Source: Henckelia pumila (taxonomy: Eukaryota; Streptophyta; Magnoliopsida; Lamiales; Gesneriaceae). From it: a stretch of DNA of 64,000 nucleotides. The DNA is taken from contig NC_133123.1 of assembly GCF_033568475.1 (NCBI RefSeq), positions 155,201,753 to 155,265,752 of the forward strand, in the 5' to 3' direction. This document shows, one piece after another, positions 1-9,908 of this stretch. How positions within the stretch are numbered: position 1 is the first letter of the stretch; the number at the start of each line of letters is the position of its first letter. Under the pieces are notes generated by a model, which searched no databases, was not told the origin of the DNA, and saw nothing but the letters and a program-made list of their open reading frames with translations. The position numbers and the translations under genes were made by a program.

Positions 1-1579
1 AACATTCAACCGATTTATATAGAGAATGATCAAGATTTGAAAGCATATCTGTATTTTGGTTGTCCGAAAACGAGGCCAGTGCTTAAAGTTGAAATTGAAC
101 ATGTTGTTGGTTTTTTGGATGTTTCTGATAATGTGCATGAAGTTGGTATTGATGAAGGCAATACTAATTATAACGATCAAAACTCTTATGATGATTATTT
201 TGATTTGAATATTGTTTCTTTGGATCGTAATAATATTAGTGAGGCTTTTGATGAGACAAATGTGGTTGCAAATAATGAGGCCGTTATGGTTGCAACTGTG
301 GATATTGATAGCGAGCCAATTGTGGTTGCAAGTAATGAGACAGTTGTGATTGCAAGAAATGAGTCAGATATGGTTGCAAATGTGGATATTGTTAATGACA
401 CATTTTCATTCACAGATGGTTCAAACTTGTTTGTTGGTCAAGAATTTTCAAACAGAGATGCGGTGAAAAATTAGTTAAGAAGAATCAGTTTGGAAGCATG
501 TTTTGAATTTGAGACAGTAAAAAGTAGTCAGGTGGTGTATGCTGTGAAATGTACCGTGGCTAATTGTAAGTGGAGAATCTAGACCTCAAAGATGAAAGAT
601 TCACATGTATCCTCCATTCGAACATATTGCAATACACATACTTGTGATTTGACGGGGAGGCGTAAGAGAATCCGTGGAGCTAGTTCGGTTGTTGTTCGTG
701 ATATGTTGGTGAATAATTTTCAAGGTAATCCAGTACAAATAACACCGAAAGCGGTCATGGCGATGATGCGCAATAATATGAATGCTGATATATCATATTA
801 CAAGGCTTGGAGAGGAAAAGAACTAGCAGACAATATTTTGAAAGGTGATCCTATCAAGAGTTTTACTCTACTGCCTTGTTATTTGCACATGGTTGAGAAG
901 ATGAACCGAGGAAGCATAACAGACATATGTGTTGACGAGAAAAATCGATTCAAGTATATGTTTCTTGCTTTTGGTGCGTGTGTCAGGAGATATCGAAGCA
1001 TGCGAAAATGTGTGTCAATTGATGGTACATGGTTGAAAGGCAAGTACAATGGTGTTTTACTTGTGGCATCCGCACAGGATGGAAATTATCATCAATATCC
1101 TTTGGCGTGGGGAATTTTCGATGGTGAGTCTACTTCTTCGTGGAGTTGGTTTTTGACGAAGTTTTTAGAAGTAGTACCAGACTCGAATGATCTGGTGATA
1201 ATTTCAGACAGACATCAGGGAATAATTAATGTTGTTTCTAGTGTTTATAAAAATGCACATCATGGTCATTGTGTGTGGCATTTATCCCAGAACTTGAAAA
1301 CCAGGTGCAAAAAAAAGGGCGCAACGGAAATGTTTTTGCAGATTGCAAAAATTTATAAGCAAAACGAGTTTGATGTTGCATACAGTGATTTTAGGAAGAG
1401 ATATCCTGAGGCTGCGCAGTTTTTGGACGAAAGAGATACACTTGATCGATGGACTCGAGCATATTGCCCAAATACTCGTTACAATATTTTGACGACAAAC
1501 GGGGTTGAATCAATCAATGCTAGACTACTTGAAGAGAGAAAGCTTCCTATAATATCACTTTTAGATTCTTTGCAGAGAC
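1..1579 (+). pseudogene. MULE (MuDR-type) transposase, N-terminal and catalytic part, broken
   Basis: This is the left part of a Mutator-like transposase, already open at the first base, so its true start lies outside the window. The reading frame of base 1 runs through a MuDR N-terminal region. That region ends in the conserved zinc-binding-like stretch around C-T-V-A-N-C-K-W (about 550-576). The MULE transposase core follows: the IDGTWLKG segment near 1018-1041, SDRHQG near 1207-1224, and the CVWHLSQNL (C2H) motif near 1272-1298. Two in-frame stops (472-474 and 580-582) break the N-terminal half. The gene is then cut at 1579 by a gypsy retrotransposon and resumes at 8872. As a DNA transposon gene it would have cut and joined the element's terminal inverted repeats; in this state it cannot make a full protein. 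Confidence 0.9.
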
Positions 1580-2891
1580 TGTAGTAGCTCGTAACCAAAA
1601 TCAGTAATTAAGAAATTAATCATAATTACTTGAATAGAGTTCGGAAGCTCCGAATGTAGGTTCGGAAGTTTCGAACAGGATCGGAAGCTCCGATCATATT
1701 ACGTCAGGCATGACGATTGGCTAGATCGGAAGCTCCGATCAGGATCGGAAGCTACGATCACCCCTATCCGAAGTCAACCAGTGATATTTTGACACATGGC
1801 AGATCAGGATCTTCGAAAGCTCCGATGGCAGGATCGGACGTTCCAATCGAGGTTCGGATATTCCGATCGAGGATCGGAAGTTCCGATCGTTGTCTATAAA
1901 TAGAGGGCCGGGGCTTCATTTCCAATTGCCAATTCCGAGTATTTCCCTCTCCTTTCTAGTCTATTCGAGTTGTTCTAGCCTTCCTAGGCTTGACTCGGTG
2001 GTCGGCGAGGCATTCGGAAGTCGTAGCAGAGTTGTGCCCAAGTTCTGGAGGCATCTACATCAAAGGGCTAACGACGGACGAAGGTATAGCTTTTGCTTCC
2101 TATAAATATTTAGGAGTATGCAATAGCTTAGTTAAGGCTTTTAGAGCACTTTAATGATAGTAGTATCATTTGGCAGTGTAGAGCAGACTATAGGCGTGGA
2201 CCTAGAGTTGGTAGAGCTTGCACTGTTTTGAGGTACGGAAGTACTGTTCGAGATATCCTGACTGAGTATGCATGTATTATGTGACTGCATGATTTATATG
2301 TCATTGATTTATGCTGCATTCATTTGCATACTGAGCTATCTCCTTCGAGATGTCTGTTAGTAGGGTTTTTTCCTATCCTGTTAGTGGTTGGACTTCCATC
2401 GATTTGGGTCCGGAATATTCACTGGTATTATGGTATGGGAGCCACCTCCTGAAGCGACGGCACAGCGTGCTACATACCAGGGCCCGGTCTGTCTCTGTTA
2501 TCTGATCCTTGACCTCGAGTTTATAGGGAGTTCACTTTGCATGCATGTATACTCATACTCTCGTACTGAGCGTTTTATGCTCACGTCTCGTACTCTGTGT
2601 TTCTGGACACCCTATTCCATGGGGCAGGTTTGCGATTGGACGAGGGGGGTGAATCCAAGAGGGGCTAGTCAGTGGTTGACCAGCTGGAGCTTCGTCTAGG
2701 TTTTATTTCTGTTGTTTTGAGGTTGATACAGCTATTCGATTTGGTTGTATATTATTTGGATAAATTACAGATTCCTTTACTTGGGATTGTATAATGTTTA
2801 TGGTTTCCGCAGTTTATTCTGATATCTGTTTTATTAAGTTAATTGCATGCCTAAGCTCTGTTAGTAGGTGATCCGGGTAAGGGTCACTACA
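1580..2891 (+). repeat. 5' LTR of gypsy copy 1
   Basis: The boundaries are set by TG...CA ends, the target duplication on the left and the primer-binding site on the right. It is 40 bp shorter than the 3' LTR because the upstream palindrome array has fewer units. A TATA box (TATAAATAGAGG) lies at 1895-1906, so transcription should start near 1930. A third copy of this LTR, as a solo LTR in reverse orientation, is at 18762-20084. Confidence 0.93.
1638..1906 (+). promoter_or_regulatory. U3 palindrome array plus TATA box of gypsy copy 1
   Basis: About eight imperfect copies of a short dyad, typically GATCGGAAGCTCCGATC or TTCGGAAGTTCCGAA, are packed between 1638 and 1889 and end some 6 bp before the TATA box at 1895-1906. 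In the same stretch an inverted pair of TGACG cores (ACGTCA at 1701 and TGACG at 1711) resembles a TGA/bZIP as-1-type site. The matching block in the 3' LTR (about 7578-7886) has extra units and an intact CACGTGGC G-box at 7754-7761, which here reads CACATGGC. A regulatory role is inferred from position only. Confidence 0.6.
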
Positions 2892-2966
2892 TTTATGGTA
2901 TCAGAGCATGCATAGTATTCTTGGGATTTAGACTTTTCATAAGGTAATCGTGAGGTATTTTTGTAG

Positions 2967-5900
2967 ATGGCAGATCGTGACGACCGGAGTTCTCATGGCA
3001 GTATTGGTTTGCGTTGGGGTGATGCCGACCGGGAGCCTCGTCGAGAATGGCGTCATCGTCATCATGACGACGAGCATTTCACTGTGCGTCGATTCTTAGC
3101 TATGGGTCCTAAGCCCTTAGTTGGAGGTGAGTCTCCGGAGGATGCGAAGAATTGGTTAGACCGCATGGAGATGACTTTTCAGACTTTCCAATGCACCAAG
3201 GAGCAGAAGATGGAAACCCTGGGTTATCTTCTGGATGGACGTGCGCGCAGGTGGTGGAGGTTTACTTCTGCACCTTTTGTGGTGGCGAGAGGAGTGGCCA
3301 CCTTGGCCGAGTTCCGCACAGCTTTTCAGAAGCTGTATTTTCCTCCTGCACTCCATCAGTCGAAGGCAGACGAGCTTCTGAGTCTGCGACAGGGAGCCAT
3401 GTCTATTGATGAGTATCAGCAGAAGTTCTTTGATCTGCTATCCTATTGCCCCGAGATTGCTGATAGCTCTGGGATGAAGTATAATCTGTTCCTTCAGGGC
3501 CTTAACCCTGAGATCCATGACCGTGTGGCGGTTGGCGATGACATGTCCTACGAGGGTTTGGTGAGCCGTTATCACCAGGTGGAGGACAGCATTCGGCGGA
3601 ACAGGTCTTTCCCTCAATCGAGGCCTGCTAGTTCTTTGGGTCCCCGTGCCCAATCTTTCAAGAAGTCTGGATCTACTTCTTCCTCTGGTTCTGGAGGTGT
3701 TGTCCGTTTCGGTAAGAAGGACAAGTGTGATCACTGTGGGAAGAACCATCCATCCGACAAGTGCCGTAGAGCTTCTGGAGCTTGTTTCCATTGTGGAGAG
3801 ACTGGTCATGTCCAGAGAGATTGTCCACTATCTGGGGGAGGCGGTTCTGGATCTGGTTCAGGAGCTGGTTCTCAGGCCACCGTACAGCAGAGGTCGCAGG
3901 GACAGCCTGCTGGGAGTTCTCATTTGAGGCCATGAGCTTTTGGCCAGGTGTTTGCCCTGAGACATGATCAGGCAGTGGAGGAGAATGAGAAAGTCATCGC
4001 AGGTACATTTCTGCTTTATGGTATACCTGCTCTTGTACTTATTGACACTGGTGCATCTCATTCCTTCATTTCTGTACGTTTTGTTAAGAGACATAAGTTA
4101 CCGTGCATTGCACTAGATGTAGTGATGTCTGTTTCTACTCCGACGGGCCAATCTGCTTTGGCTAAACGTCTAGTGATGGGTTGTCCTTTAGAGTTCGAAG
4201 GGAACATTCTGTTAGCGAATCTCATGGTCCTGGCGATGGACGAATTTGATTGCATTCTGGGAATAGATATGTTGACTACCTATCGAGCTTCAGTGGACTG
4301 CTATCAGAGATTAGTACGCTTTCATCCGGAGGGGAGTGAGAGCTGGTTTTTTCTATGGTGAGGGAGCGCGACCCCCGATGCCTTTGGTATCAGCTTTGAG
4401 AGCCTGTCGAGCTCTAGAGTCTGGCGGGGAAGGCTACCTTATCTATGCAGTTGATTTGTCCGCTGAGAGTATTGGGATAGAGAGCATTCTTGTTGTGGAT
4501 GAATTTCCAGATGTATTTCCTGATGAGATTCCGGGTTTTCCTCCTGCTAGGGAAGTCGAGTTTGGCATAGAGTTGATGCCGGATACTTCACCTATTTCTT
4601 GAGCACCGTATCATCTGGCTCCGTCAGAGATGCATGAATTGAAGAATCAGCTACAGGATCTTTTTGACAAGAGGTACATTCGTCCTAGTGTATCTCCTTG
4701 GGGAACTCCTGTTCTTTTTGTAAAGAAAAAGGATGGGTCGATGCGGCTGTGCATTGACTATCGGCAGCTGAATCGAGTCATTGTGAAGAACAAGTATTTG
4801 TTGCCTCGTATTGATGACTTGTTTGATCAGCTGCAGGGCACGTCAGTTTACTCCAAGATTGACTTGAGATCTGGGTATCATCAGTTGAGAGTCCATGATC
4901 AAGACGTAGCCAATACTGCATTCCGTACTCGCTATGGGCATTACGAGTTTCTAATAATGCCATTTGGTTTGACTAATGCGCCGGCTATATTCATGGATCT
5001 GATGAACCGTGTTTTCAAGGAGTATTTGGACAAGTTTGTCGTGGTATTCATTGACGACATCTTGGTGTTTTCGCGTAATATGGAAGAGCATGTTTCTTAC
5101 TTGCGGTTGGTACTGCAGACTCTTCGAGATGAGCAGTTGTATGCCAAGCTGAGCAAGTGTGAGTTCTGGATGGATAGAGTGGTCTTTCTTGGCCATATCA
5201 TATCCAGGAAGGGGATTTCTGTTGATCCAAGCAAGATTGAAGCGGTACTAAATTGGTCGCGTCCGACGACAGTTGCTGAGATCCGTAGTTTTCTGGGTCT
5301 AGCAGGGTATTATCGTCGCTTCATTCTGAACTTCTCTCAACTAGCTCGACCGTTGACGCAGCTTACTCGCAAGGGTGTGGACTTCGAGTGGTCCTCCGAG
5401 TGTGAGGAGAATTTCTGTGAGTTTCGACGGCGGTTGACTTCTGCACCGGTGTTGGCATTACCGTCAGGATCTGGAGGGTATGTGGTATACACTGATGCTT
5501 CTCTTCAGGGGTTAGGTTGTGTTCTGACTCAGAATGGGCATGTGATCGCATACGCTTCTAGACAGCTGAAGCTTCACGAGGACAACTATCCAGTCCATGA
5601 TTTGGAATTGGCAGCCATTGTGTTCGCTTTGAAGATCTGGCGTCATTATCTGTATGGCGAGAAATTTGAGATCTTCACCGACCATAAGAGTCTCAAGTAT
5701 TTGTTCACTCAGGCGGAGTTGAACATGAGACAGAGACGTTGGATGGACTTAATTAAGGACTATGATTGCAAAATTAAGTACCATCCGGGAGTTGCTAATC
5801 TCACCGCTGATGCTTTGAGTCTTAAGGTACGACTATCCGCACTTCAGACTTGTTCGATGTCTAGTGCGATCAGTGACTGTTTTACTTCAGGTTATACCTT

Positions 5901-7386
5901 CAATCATAAGAAAGGTATGCAGAGTATCCAGATGTTTGCGATATTATCTGAGCCAGCCAGCCTTGTATTCGCGGATCCGAGATGCTCAGATGTCTGATTC
6001 GAAGACCCAGCGTTTAGCTCGTCTAGCTAACGAGGGTAGCTCGTCTGGATTTCATTATCAGTCAGATGGTTTTCTATGTTTGTCTGGTAGGCTTGTGATT
6101 CCACAGGAAGAAGAGTTGAGAGAGGAGATTTTGTCTCAGGCACATCGCACTAAGTTGAGTATTGATCCTGGGAGCAACAAGATGTACAAGGATCTACGTA
6201 CTCGTTTCTGGTGGAAGGGAATGAAACGCAGTGTTTATCAGTTTGTTTCGAATTGTTTGGTGTGTCAACAGGTCAAGGCAGAGCACCGACGACCTGGAGG
6301 ATTGCTTCACAGTCTGCCTATTCCTGAATGGAAATGGGAGTTTATCACAATGGACTTTGTGACCCATTCTCCGGTATCCCCAAGGAACTGTGATGCTATC
6401 TGGGTTGTGGTGGACCGACTCACCAAGTCAGCGCATTTCATTGCCTATAGCCGAGAGTACTCTGTGGATCGCTTGGCACGGATGTACATTCAGGAGATCG
6501 TTTGACTTCATGGAGTGCCTGTAAGCATTGTCAGCGATCGGGCCCCAGGTTCACTTCTAGATTCTGGGGGAATGTTCAGCGTGCGATGGGTACTACTCTC
6601 AGTTTGAGTACTGCCTATCATCCGGAGACTGATGGTCAGTCAGAGCGCACTATCCGTACTTTGGAGGATATGCTTAGAGCGTGCGTCATGGATTTTGGTT
6701 CAGCCTGGCAGGATCATCTGCCGTTGATCGAGTTCGCGTACAACAACATCTATCATACTAGTATTGGGATGGCACCTTTTGAGGCGTTGTACGGGCGACG
6801 TTGTCGTACTCCACTCTTCTGGGAAGAAGTGGGGGAGAGACAGGCTGAGGGACCGGAGCTTATCCAGCAGGCGGTAGACATTGTCGATCAGATCAAGAAA
6901 CGGATTAAGACTGCACAGGATCGTCAGGCCAGTTATGCTAATATCAAGCGTAGGCCTTTGCAGTTCGATGTCGGGGAGAAAGTATTTCTGAGAGTGTCAC
7001 CTTTCCGCAAGATTCTCAGATTTGGCCTTAAGGGCAAGTTGTCTCCCAGGTTTATCGGTCCGTTTGAGATCTTGGAGAGCATTGGCGATTTGGCTTATCG
7101 ACTAGCTTTGCCACCACATCTATCCAGTATTTACGACGTGTTTCACGTATCTCTGTTGCGACGGTATGTGGCGGATGAATCTCATATTCTGCAGCGGTCT
7201 GAGGTTCAGGTGAACAAGGATTTGACTTATGTTGAGAAACCTATTCGTATCCTGGATTATAAGGATAAGGTTTTGCGAAACAAAGTCATTCCTTTGGTTT
7301 TAGTTCAGTGGCAGCGCCGAGACACTGAGAAAGCTACTTGGGAGCTTGAGGACAGGATGCGTGAAGACCATCCTGAGTTGTTTTGA
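2967..7386 (+). mobile_element. gag-pol coding region of gypsy copy 1
   Basis: This is the coding fossil of the element. The gag part (about 2967-3900) holds the retrotransposon gag domain and a CCHC zinc knuckle near 3784-3825. It is followed by an aspartic protease with a DTGASHS motif near 4042, then reverse transcriptase with the FIDDIL active-site box near 5048. RNase H (about 5470-5800) comes next, then the integrase zinc-binding and catalytic core (about 6130-6950), and a C-terminal chromodomain-like segment (about 7240-7386). The chromodomain in this family is thought to guide insertion into heterochromatin. The region looks broken at a few places and should not be expressed as a whole polyprotein. 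Confidence 0.9.
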
Positions 7387-7519
7387 TTTCATTCTTAAAT
7401 TGTATTCAGTTGCAAACTCTGTAAACGTTTGATTTGAATAAAGAATGTTTTTGTACCTTGTATTGCATTCAGTACTTAAGATCTGATTTCGAGGACGAAA
7501 TATCTTAAGTGGGGGAGAA

Positions 7520-8871
7520 TGTAGTAGCCCGTAACCAAAATCAGTAATTAAGGAATTAATCATAATTACTTGAATAGAGTTCGGAAGCTCCGAAGGTAGG
7601 TTCGGAAGTTCCGAACAGGATCGGAAGCTCCGATGCAGGATCGGAAGCTCCGATCATATTACGTCAGGCATGACGATTGGCTAGATCGGAAGCTCCGATC
7701 AGGATCGGAAGCTCCGATCACCCCTATCCGAAGTCAACCAGTGATATTTTGACACGTGGCAGATCAGAATCTTCGGAAGCTCCGATGGCAGGATCGGACG
7801 TTCCGATCGAGGTTCGGACGTTCCGATCGAGGATCGGACGTTCCGATCGAGGATCGGAAGTTCCGATTGTTGTCTATAAATAGAGGGCCGGGGCTTCATT
7901 TCCAATTGCCAATTCCGAGTATTTCCCTCTCCTTTCTAGTCTATTCGAGTTGTTCTAGCCTTCCTAGGCTTGACCCGGCGGTCGGCGAGGCGTTCGGAAG
8001 TCGTAGCAGAGTTGTGCCCAAGTTCTGGAGGCATCGACATCAAAGGGCTAACGACGGACGAAGGTATAGCTTTTGCTTCCTATAAATATTTAGGAGTATG
8101 CAATAGCTTAGTTAAGGCTTTTAGAGCACTTTAATGATAGTAGTATCATTTGGCAGTGTAGAGCAGACTATAGGCGTGGACCTAGAGTTGGTAGAGCTTG
8201 CACTGTTTTGAGGTACGGAAGTACTGTTTGAGATATCCTGACTGAGTATGCATGTATTATGTGACTGCATGATTTATATGTCATTGATTTATGCTGCATT
8301 CATTTGCATATTGATCTATCTCATTCGAGATGTCTGTTAGTAAGGTTTTTCCCTATCCTGTTAGTGGTTGGACTTCCATCGATTTGGGTTCGGCATATCC
8401 ACTGGTATTATGGTATGGGAGCCACCTCCTGAAGCGACGGCACAGCGTGCTACATACCAGGGCCCAGTCTGTCTCTGTTATCTGATCCTTGACCTCGAGT
8501 TTATAGGGAGTTCACTTTGCATGCATGTATACTCATACTCTCGTACTGAGCGTTTTATGCTCACGTCTCGTACTCTGTGTTTCTGGACACCCTATTCCAT
8601 GGGGCAGGTTTGCGATTGGACGAGGCGGGTGGATCCAAGAGGGGCTAGTCAGTGGTTGACCAGCTGGAGCTTCGTCTAGGTTTTATTTCTGTTGTTTTGA
8701 GGTTGATAAAGCTATTCGATTTGGTTGTATATTATTTGGATAAATTACAGATTCCTTTACAAGGGATTGTATAATGTTTATGGTTTCCGCAGTTTATTCT
8801 GATATCTGTTTTATTAAGTTAATTGCATGCCTAAGCTCTGTTAGTAGGTGATCCGGGTAAGGGTCACTACA
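7520..8871 (+). repeat. 3' LTR of gypsy copy 1
   Basis: It begins TGTAGTAG just after the purine tract GGGGGAGAA and ends CACTACA beside the right target duplication GAGAC (8872-8876). Compared with the 5' LTR it has two additional palindrome units in U3 (near 7634-7653 and 7826-7852). The TATA box is at 7875-7886. Confidence 0.93.
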
Positions 8872-9348
8872 GAGACTGACATCATCTTGGTTTGTCCGAT
8901 ATCGTAACGCATCAGTTGCAGCTAACAATAATCTGACCCCTACCATCGAGGGAATTCTTCGCAGCTTGTTCACTGATGCCCAAGGAATGCAAGTTTTTGA
9001 ATTGGGACGTCTTGAGTTTGATGTTCGGAGTGGTCGACACTCGGCCATTGTGGACCTGGAATCTAAAAGATGCACTTGCGAGTTTTTGATATTGATAGAT
9101 TCACATGTGCTCATGTCATTGCAGCCAGTTGGTTAGCGAATATTGACTTGTATCAATTGTGTTCAGAGTATTATTCTATGATGACATGGTGTATGGCTTA
9201 CTCAGAGACTGTCTATCCAGTTCCGGAAGAAAGTGAATGGCCACCTAACATTAATTTTCCAGTTGTATTACCTCCTTGTCTACAAAAAAAAGTGGGTAGA
9301 AAAAAACAAAATAGAATTCCTTCGATTGGAAAATTTAGTAAAAGATAG
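8872..9348 (+). pseudogene. MULE transposase, C-terminal part with SWIM zinc finger
   Basis: This is the continuation of the transposase from 1579 after the gypsy insertion (8872-8876 is the duplicated target). The frame picks up with an alpha-helical segment, then a SWIM-type zinc finger of the form C-x-C...C-x-H (residues C-T-C at about 9071-9079 and T-C-A-H at about 9106-9117). It ends in a basic tail (KKVGRKKQNR) and a stop near 9346. The two halves of the SWIM finger lie in different frames. The shift falls at a run of five T at about 9083-9087, where two extra T would explain it. Together with the two stops upstream, this makes the transposase a pseudogene that was probably dead regardless of the retrotransposon. 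Confidence 0.88.
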
Positions 9349-9430
9349 AAGTAGCTTTTGTGTTTTGTAATAATGAGTTAAAAAAACATAGAAGCAACCT
9401 TTGTGTTTTGTAATAATAAGTCAAAAAAAT
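9346..9430. repeat. 43-bp tandem duplication downstream of the transposase
   Basis: Two adjacent diverged copies of a unit containing TTTGTGTTTTGTAATAAT lie directly after the transposase stop (starting about 9347 and 9390). They probably belong to the MULE 3' untranslated region. Confidence 0.7.
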
Positions 9431-9445
9431 ATCTTGTCCAAAAAA

Positions 9446-9768
9446 AATTGGGTCGGCCCAAGAAGTTTCTTGGTCAACCCAAGAGTTTTTGGGTCAACCC
9501 AAGAGTTTTTGGGTCGACCCAAGAAGTTTTTTGGTCAACCCAAGAGTTTTTGGGTCGACCCAAGCCTTGGGTTGACCCAAGCTCTGTTACCCAGGGTTTG
9601 GGTCGACCCAGAGCTTGGGTCAACCCAAGGCTTGGGTCGACCCAAGCTTTGGGTAAACCCATAGCTTGGGTCAACCCAAGCTACCCAAACCTTGGGGGTT
9701 CCTTGGGTCGACCCAGGGTGATCCAAGTCTTGGGTCAACCCAATGAGTTTTGGGTCGACCATGGTTGT
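9446..9768. repeat. GGGTCGACCC palindrome array, block A
   Basis: About 15 copies of GGGTCGACCC or its variants GGGTCAACCC and GGGTTGACCC are spaced every 18-24 bp, linked by CAAG/CTTGG. Because the motif is its own reverse complement and has few stop codons, long reading frames appear on both strands; these are not taken as genes. The same array, in the same order and with the same flank (GGTTGTAAATCGTTAA), recurs at 23598-23845, and a related block lies at 27045-27412. It is read as internal repeat DNA of the MULE. Confidence 0.85.
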
Positions 9769-9908
9769 AAATCGTTAAAATCAGTGGATTCAACTATTAA
9801 AACATGTATCATTATATAAAATACTCGTGAAAATAGGATATACATATGTTATAACTTGAAAGATTATATATTAAAATCGTTCAATCAGTGGATTCAACTA
9901 TTAAAACA
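9769..9908. repeat. 104-bp satellite, left remnant
   Basis: Just over one unit of the AT-rich 104-bp tandem repeat (contains CAGTGGATTCAACTATTAAA) lies between block A and the left end of gypsy copy 2. It is the left flank of the array that continues at 22256, so gypsy copy 2 landed inside the satellite. Confidence 0.85.

Larger units (their letters stand above)
1580..8871 (+). mobile_element. Ty3/gypsy LTR retrotransposon, Tekay/Del-like chromovirus (copy 1)
   Basis: This is an LTR retrotransposon fossil inserted in the MULE transposase. It begins TGTAGTAG, ends CACTACA and is flanked by the 5-bp target duplication GAGAC (1575-1579 and 8872-8876). Two LTRs of about 1.3 kb flank a 4.6-kb interior. 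A primer site matching initiator-Met tRNA (TGGTATCAGAGC, about 2896-2907) follows the 5' LTR, and a purine tract (about 7509-7519) precedes the 3' LTR. Part order is gag, protease, reverse transcriptase, RNase H, integrase, chromodomain, as in chromoviruses. The LTRs look about 2% different by eye, suggesting a fairly young insertion. The interior looks broken in a few places. The Tekay/Del assignment rests on remembered RT and chromodomain similarity and is less certain than the superfamily. Confidence 0.92.

Noticed and set aside
1638-1889. Heat-shock elements in the LTR (TTC and GAA blocks)
   Set aside because: TTC and GAA recur every 4 bp in the dyads, whereas heat-shock elements need 5-bp steps; the dyad reading fits better.
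2388-2699. 103-residue open frame, repeated at 8368-8679 and reversed near 18987-19268
   Set aside because: It lies inside the LTR of gypsy copy 1 in all three places; it is an accidental frame in a repeated LTR.
9403-9819. Long open frames on both strands in the GGGTCGACCC arrays (also 23520-23795, 27046-27390, 27069-27635)
   Set aside because: The motif is palindromic and stop-poor, so frames open on both strands at once. The peptides are monotonous repeats of the motif and resemble no protein.
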